Positions 60,467 to 64,000 of a stretch of DNA of 64,000 nt are shown here, in pieces. Below the pieces are notes generated by a model that was given only the letters and a program-made list of their open reading frames with translations, was not told where the DNA came from and searched no databases. The stretch's first letter is position 1. Each line of letters opens with the position of its first letter. A program made the position numbers and the translations under genes. Source of the DNA: Halobacteriales archaeon YIM A00010 (lineage in GTDB: Archaea; Halobacteriota; Halobacteria; Halobacteriales; Haloarculaceae); contig JAKCFJ010000003.1 in NCBI GenBank assembly GCA_025041175.1, forward strand, positions 434,001 through 498,000, given 5' to 3'.

Positions 60467-60849
60467 ATCCAAATCAAGAACGGTTGTTCGCACCCTTCCG
60501 AGAAAGGACCCGATGAGTATTTCACGGGAGACATCCAGATCGATCCACTCTTCGACCCGCACGAGAAGGCCCGGGCAGCCGGGGTAGCGTCACGTTCGAA
60601 CCCAGTGCTCGTACTTCGTGGCACACTCACCCACTAGGCCACGTCCTGATCGTGACGAGCGGCTGTGGCCTCGTACAGAGCGAGGGCGGACCGATCGAGC
60701 AGATTCGATCCGGTGATGTGGTCTGGTTCCCACCGGACGAGAAGCACTGGCACGGCGCAACACCTGAGAAAGCCATGACGCATATCGCCGCCCAGGAGCA
60801 GCAGGATGGAGCACGTCACCGACGAGTAGTACGGCCCGGAATCGGATAG
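60467..60849 (+). pseudogene. Cupin-domain gene with lost start and one frameshift
   Basis: Translated across frames it gives a near-complete single-domain cupin: IKNG...[18 protein letters not shown], then [20 protein letters not shown] (metal-binding H-x-H), a [25 protein letters not shown] segment and MTHIAAQE. The position expected for the start codon reads ATC (60467-60469), and a one-base deletion near 60582 breaks the frame between the two parts. The C-terminal ~20 residues are also altered. The family is usually annotated as cupin/carboxymuconolactone-associated protein. Loss looks recent because the rest is well preserved. Confidence 0.7.
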
Positions 60850-60924
60850 CTGACTGACCGCCTGTAAGGCTGATTTCCTTCCCGCATTCATTGAGCCGGC
60901 AGCCGTTCTCTCGCTCCCCTCATC

Positions 60925-61002
60925 GCACAAGTATTTAAACGCACTCTACAGACAGCATCGAACTTACGTGGTACAGAACCGGAGTTCACATCGTATACGA
61001 CC
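60925..61002 (+). promoter_or_regulatory. Promoter region of the alcohol dehydrogenase gene
   Basis: A TATA-like AGTATTTAAACG lies at about 60930-60941. A GAAC-CGGA-GTTC inverted repeat at 60976-60987 ends 15 nt before the ATG, close in form and position to the TTGAAC-N4-GTTCAA sites at the SDR genes, although the outer bases differ. Confidence 0.4.
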
Positions 61003-62052
61003 ATGAGGGCAGCAATCTATCACGGTACTGGCGACATTCGTGTCGAAGAGCGACCAGATCCGGAGATCGAGGAACCGACGGACGCGATCGTTCGCATTAC
61101 TCATACGGCGATCTGTGGATCGGACCTCTGGTTCTACCGCGATCACGAAGACCCCGAGGAAGGCACTGCTGTCGGTCACGAACCGATGGGAATCGTCGAA
61201 GAAGTCGGTGAGGCAGTCCGCCACGTCGAACCAGGCGATCGGGTATTCGCCCCGTTCTCGGTCAGTTGCGGCGAGTGCGAGTTCTGTCGAAAAGGCCTCC
61301 ACAGTGCCTGTACCAACATCGACTTCTTCGGTCCGGATGGAGAAGATGTAGATGGCGCACAAGCAGAGAAGCTTCGTGTACCGCTCGCCAACGGCACGCT
61401 CGTTCGCGTCCCCGACCGGTACGCGAACGATGAAGACGCCCTCGAAGCGCTCCTGCCGCTGACGGATGTCATGGCGACGGGCCATCACGCCGCCGTCAGT
61501 GCGGATGTCGAAGCTGGCGACACAGCCGTTGTCATCGGTGACGGCGCGGTCGGACTCTGCGGGGTGCTCGCGGCGAAACGCCTCGGAGCCGAGCGCGTCA
61601 TTGCGATGGGCCACCACGAGGACCGTCTCGACATCGCTCGCGAGTTCGGCGCGACCGAGGTCGTTTCGACTCGCGGCGAGGAGGCTATCGAGGAGGCACA
61701 AGAACTCACTGACGGCGGCGCGAATCACGTTCTCGAATGCGTCGGCGCTGAGTCGTCGCTGGAGACCGCTGCCCAAGTGGTTCGTCCCGGTGGAAATATC
61801 GGCTACGTCGGTGTCCCGCACGTCGAGAGTGCCGATTTCGTCCAACAGCTGTTCTTCAAGAACGCCTCGTTCACCGGTGGTCCTGCGCCCGTTCGGAACT
61901 ACGCCGACGAACTCATGAATGACGTTCTGCAGGGCACCCTCGATCCGTCGCCAATCTTCACGAAGACGGTCGACCTCGACGGCGTTCCGGAGGGCTATCA
62001 GGCGATGGACAACCGTGAGGCCGTGAAGGTCATGGTGAAACTCGGCGAATAG
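61003..62052 (+). CDS. Zinc-dependent medium-chain alcohol dehydrogenase
   Basis: The 349-residue MDR enzyme has the catalytic-zinc Cys in AICGSDLWFYRDH, GHEPMGIVEEVGE, and structural-zinc cysteines in CGECEFCRKGLHSAC. The cofactor Rossmann motif is VVIGDGAVGLCGVLAAKRLG near residue 175. It is close to zinc alcohol dehydrogenases of the formaldehyde or threonine dehydrogenase type, reducing or oxidising alcohols with NAD(P). It is followed by an SDR gene about 100 nt downstream. The exact alcohol cannot be read from sequence. Confidence 0.88.
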   Translation: MRAAIYHGTGDIRVEERPDPEIEEPTDAIVRITHTAICGSDLWFYRDHEDPEEGTAVGHEPMGIVEEVGEAVRHVEPGDRVFAPFSVSCGECEFCRKGLHSACTNIDFFGPDGEDVDGAQAEKLRVPLANGTLVRVPDRYANDEDALEALLPLTDVMATGHHAAVSADVEAGDTAVVIGDGAVGLCGVLAAKRLGAERVIAMGHHEDRLDIAREFGATEVVSTRGEEAIEEAQELTDGGANHVLECVGAESSLETAAQVVRPGGNIGYVGVPHVESADFVQQLFFKNASFTGGPAPVRNYADELMNDVLQGTLDPSPIFTKTVDLDGVPEGYQAMDNREAVKVMVKLGE

Positions 62053-62157
62053 AGTTTTAATAAATAATCAACCAAATCTTTGTGTGATTGGGTAATATAG
62101 GGAGATATGATGACAAATAGCCAAAATAATGAACTGGAACAGACAATACCGACGAAC

Positions 62158-62916
62158 ATGAGTGAAGACTTCAGGGACAAGGTAGCCTTTGTCACCGGAG
62201 CTGCGAGTGGTATTGGTCGCACGGCGGCGCTGGCGTTTGCGCGCGCGGGCGCAGATGTGGCTGTCGCCGATATTATGGAAGAAGGGGTTCAGGAAACGGC
62301 CCAGATGATCGAAGAAGCCGGCGGTCAGGCGACCGCTGTCAGGTGCGACGTGACCCAGGCTGAGGACGTGCAAGCTGCGCTGGATGAGACCATCCAAACG
62401 TTCGGGGGTCTTGACTTCGCGTTCAATAACGCCGGTGTTGAGCAAGAGCGACTCCCGCTCACTGAGATCACCGAAGAAGAGTGGGATCGAAGTATCGATA
62501 CCAACCTCCGTGGCATGTTCCTGTGCATGAAGCACGAGATCCCCTTGATGCTCGACGAAGGGGGCGGTGCGATCGTGAACGCCTCCTCAGGAGCCGGAGT
62601 CAAGGGCTTTAAAGCTCAAGCCGCGTATTCCGCTTCGAAACACGGCGTCGTCGGCCTCACCAAGGCGGCGGCTCTAGACTACGCAGAATCAAACATCCGC
62701 GTGAACGCCGTGTGTCCCGGCATCATCGACACGTCAATGATGGATCGATTTACCGGCGGCACCGAAGAAGGCCGCCAAGAGGTGATCGATCAAGAGCCAA
62801 TCGGACGGATGGGTAAGCCCGAAGAGATCGCCAATGCCGTTCTCTGGCTGTGTTCGGATGCGGCCTCCTTCGTACTCGGAGAGGCCATGGTCGTTGACGG
62901 CGGGCAAACGGTGTAG
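62158..62916 (+). CDS. Short-chain dehydrogenase/reductase (SDR)
   Basis: About 252 residues: [22 protein letters not shown] (acidic residue, NAD(H) likely), [10 protein letters not shown], catalytic Ser in [16 protein letters not shown] and MVVDGGQTV at the end. It is similar in style to the SDRs at 48-49.7 kb. ATG 62158 gives the family start [14 protein letters not shown]; an ATG at 62107 would add a 17-residue polar leader. It follows the alcohol dehydrogenase on the same strand. Likely oxidises secondary alcohols or acts on beta-oxoacyl compounds. Confidence 0.86.
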   Translation: MSEDFRDKVAFVTGAASGIGRTAALAFARAGADVAVADIMEEGVQETAQMIEEAGGQATAVRCDVTQAEDVQAALDETIQTFGGLDFAFNNAGVEQERLPLTEITEEEWDRSIDTNLRGMFLCMKHEIPLMLDEGGGAIVNASSGAGVKGFKAQAAYSASKHGVVGLTKAAALDYAESNIRVNAVCPGIIDTSMMDRFTGGTEEGRQEVIDQEPIGRMGKPEEIANAVLWLCSDAASFVLGEAMVVDGGQTV

Positions 62917-63120
62917 TGAGGCGTCGGTTGCGACGCTCTCGCGGGACGGGTGTTGCATTCCTCGCACCGCTGGCCATTATCTGAAGTCCGGCAGGTAGAT
63001 CTCTCATGCGCGACGGATGGCGAAACCAATCTCGCCAGCCTAAATTTCGTAGGAGGTTATGCATGACGAATCTAGCTAGCCGACTTCTGACCATCAGCCG
63101 AAACGCCCGCGTCTCACCTG

Positions 63121-64000
63121 CTAGTCGCAGGGGGAGAGACGAGCGACGAAGCCCCCGTTTTCGGGAACCGAAACCGAGATGCTCGCGTCGGCTGTAACGA
63201 CCTGTTCTCGTGAAGTTAGCGTTGAACCGCTATCGGCGTCGCTAACAACGACGCTGTCGTACGCCCGATCGTCAGAGAGGAACGAGAGCGGAGCCTCGAC
63301 GGACCGGCTATCGCCGGCAGTGATGCTTCCGAGGAACCATCGATCGCCGTCACGACGGGCCAGCGTCGCTTCTTCCATTGGGTAGCCACCTACGAACGAC
63401 GTCTCATCCCAGACAGCAGCCACCTCGCTCAGGAACTGTTCGGCCAACGGATAGTTACGATAGCTCTCTACGCTGTCGGCAAAGTGCTGCAAGTTCGATT
63501 GGTAGACGACCGACAGCGCGAGTTCGTGTCCGATCGTGGTTTGGGCAGTGTCGCCGACCGCCGAGAACGTTACCGGCGTGTAATCCATTGGGCCGACGAC
63601 GTTTCGCGTGAACGGGAGGGTCACGCCGTGCGACGCCGGCACCTCCTGCCACTTGTAGTACTCGGCACCGAAAACCGCCTCGGAGGTCATTAGATGCGGC
63701 CACGTTCGCCGCCGTCCCTTGGGTACCGTCGACCCGTGGAAGTTCACCAGCAGTTCGTGCTTCGCCGTTGCCCGTAGCACCTCGTCGTACCACGCCATCC
63801 GCTCCTGACGGTCGGAGTCCATGTAGTCGATCTTGACGCCGCTGACGCCCCACGACGCCAGGCGCGAGAGGATGGTTTCTCGCTTCGCATCCGTGTTCAG
63901 GTCCGTCCACACCATCCACACGATGATATTGACGTCGCGCTCGTTTGCGTACTCGACCAGCTCGGGCATCCATTCCCGACGCCACCCACGGTCGACGAGC
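63121..64000 (-). CDS. Glycoside hydrolase family 97-like protein, C-terminal part
   Basis: The reverse-strand frame is open to the right edge, so only the C-terminal ~290 residues are seen. The catalytic-barrel stretch reads WGVSGVKIDYMDSDRQERM, then VNFHGSTVPKGRRRTWPHLM and a GAEYYKWQE segment. This matches GH97 alpha-glucosidases/alpha-galactosidases (SusB-like). A beta-sandwich domain at the end includes RWFLGSITAGDSRSVE. GH97 enzymes act on starch-like or galactoside oligosaccharides, often secreted. The 5' end and any signal are outside the window. It is separated from the SDR by about 200 nt. Confidence 0.8.
   Translation of the reverse strand, partial: LVDRGWRREWMPELVEYANERDVNIIVWMVWTDLNTDAKRETILSRLASWGVSGVKIDYMDSDRQERMAWYDEVLRATAKHELLVNFHGSTVPKGRRRTWPHLMTSEAVFGAEYYKWQEVPASHGVTLPFTRNVVGPMDYTPVTFSAVGDTAQTTIGHELALSVVYQSNLQHFADSVESYRNYPLAEQFLSEVAAVWDETSFVGGYPMEEATLARRDGDRWFLGSITAGDSRSVEAPLSFLSDDRAYDSVVVSDADSGSTLTSREQVVTADASISVSVPENGGFVARLSPCD

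Noticed and set aside
1-64000. Search for tRNA, rRNA and CRISPR arrays
   Set aside because: No T-loop-like GGTTCGAAT context with a matching acceptor stem and no regularly spaced direct repeats were found. The five ~100-nt repeats are dispersed, inverted and single, so they are not CRISPR repeats.

Overview
The window reads as chromosomal or megaplasmid DNA of a haloarchaeon (class Halobacteria). The predicted proteins are very rich in Asp and Glu, coding DNA is GC-rich with AT-rich intergenic stretches, exported proteins carry twin-arginine signals, and several families are typical of haloarchaea: HTH-10/bacterio-opsin-activator-like regulators, an amphi-Trp protein and a DUF5789-like protein. 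Many genes have a TATA-like box about 25-30 nt before the start codon, as expected for leaderless archaeal transcripts. I cannot fix the genus. No rRNA, tRNA or CRISPR array was seen.

Layout. (1) 0-10.5 kb is acyl-CoA, 2-oxoacid and beta-amino-acid catabolism. It holds the 5' end of an FAD-linked oxidase, a CaiB/BaiF gene reduced to its two ends, a ThDP enzyme, an MFS transporter, a VOC protein, a CitE-like lyase, an IclR regulator, an MmsA-type dehydrogenase, a divergent class III aminotransferase and an Lrp regulator. (2) 10.5-26 kb is a scavenging island for N-acyl and N-carbamoyl amino acids. It has three Na+/solute symporters (two preceded by a one-helix small protein), two M20 amidohydrolases, two N-carbamoyl-amino-acid hydrolase-like enzymes, an SDR, an HTH-10 regulator and a D-aminoacylase-like enzyme. 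A palindrome sits 36-37 nt before three of the starts in this island. (3) 26-33.7 kb holds a VapBC-type pair with its own palindrome, threonine synthase, a DUF5789-like protein, a double DUF892-like protein, a secreted M14 peptidase and a secreted amidase. (4) 34-47 kb is a sugar-acid catabolic region: a UxuA-like protein, two enolase-superfamily dehydratases, a 2-hydroxyacid dehydrogenase, a fused TRAP permease with TAXI binding protein, an FAD-linked oxidase, an HpcH/HpaI aldolase and a Gfo/Idh/MocA dehydrogenase. (5) 47-53.5 kb holds a TetR regulator, two divergent SDRs sharing one operator-like palindrome at identical spacing, a set of uncharacterised small or membrane proteins, and a third SDR. 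(6) 53.5-61 kb is a decay zone. Two tandem RibD/DHFR-like reductases, a flavoprotein monooxygenase, a thioesterase and two HTH-10 regulators are interleaved with broken HTH, transposase, SDR and cupin genes. (7) 61-64 kb has a zinc alcohol dehydrogenase, another SDR, and the 3' part of a GH97-like glycosidase running off the right edge.

Non-coding structure worth attention: five copies of a ~100-nt terminal-inverted-repeat element between 16 and 43 kb, three of which overlap gene stop codons; the repeated palindrome in the scavenging island; the operator-like palindromes in front of the SDR pair; and a 103-nt insertion made of two tandem 'two-hairpin' units with covarying stems inside the transposase remnant at 55.6 kb. 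Taken together the window looks like a heterotroph's catabolic region with piecemeal gain and loss of dehydrogenase, hydrolase and regulator modules.
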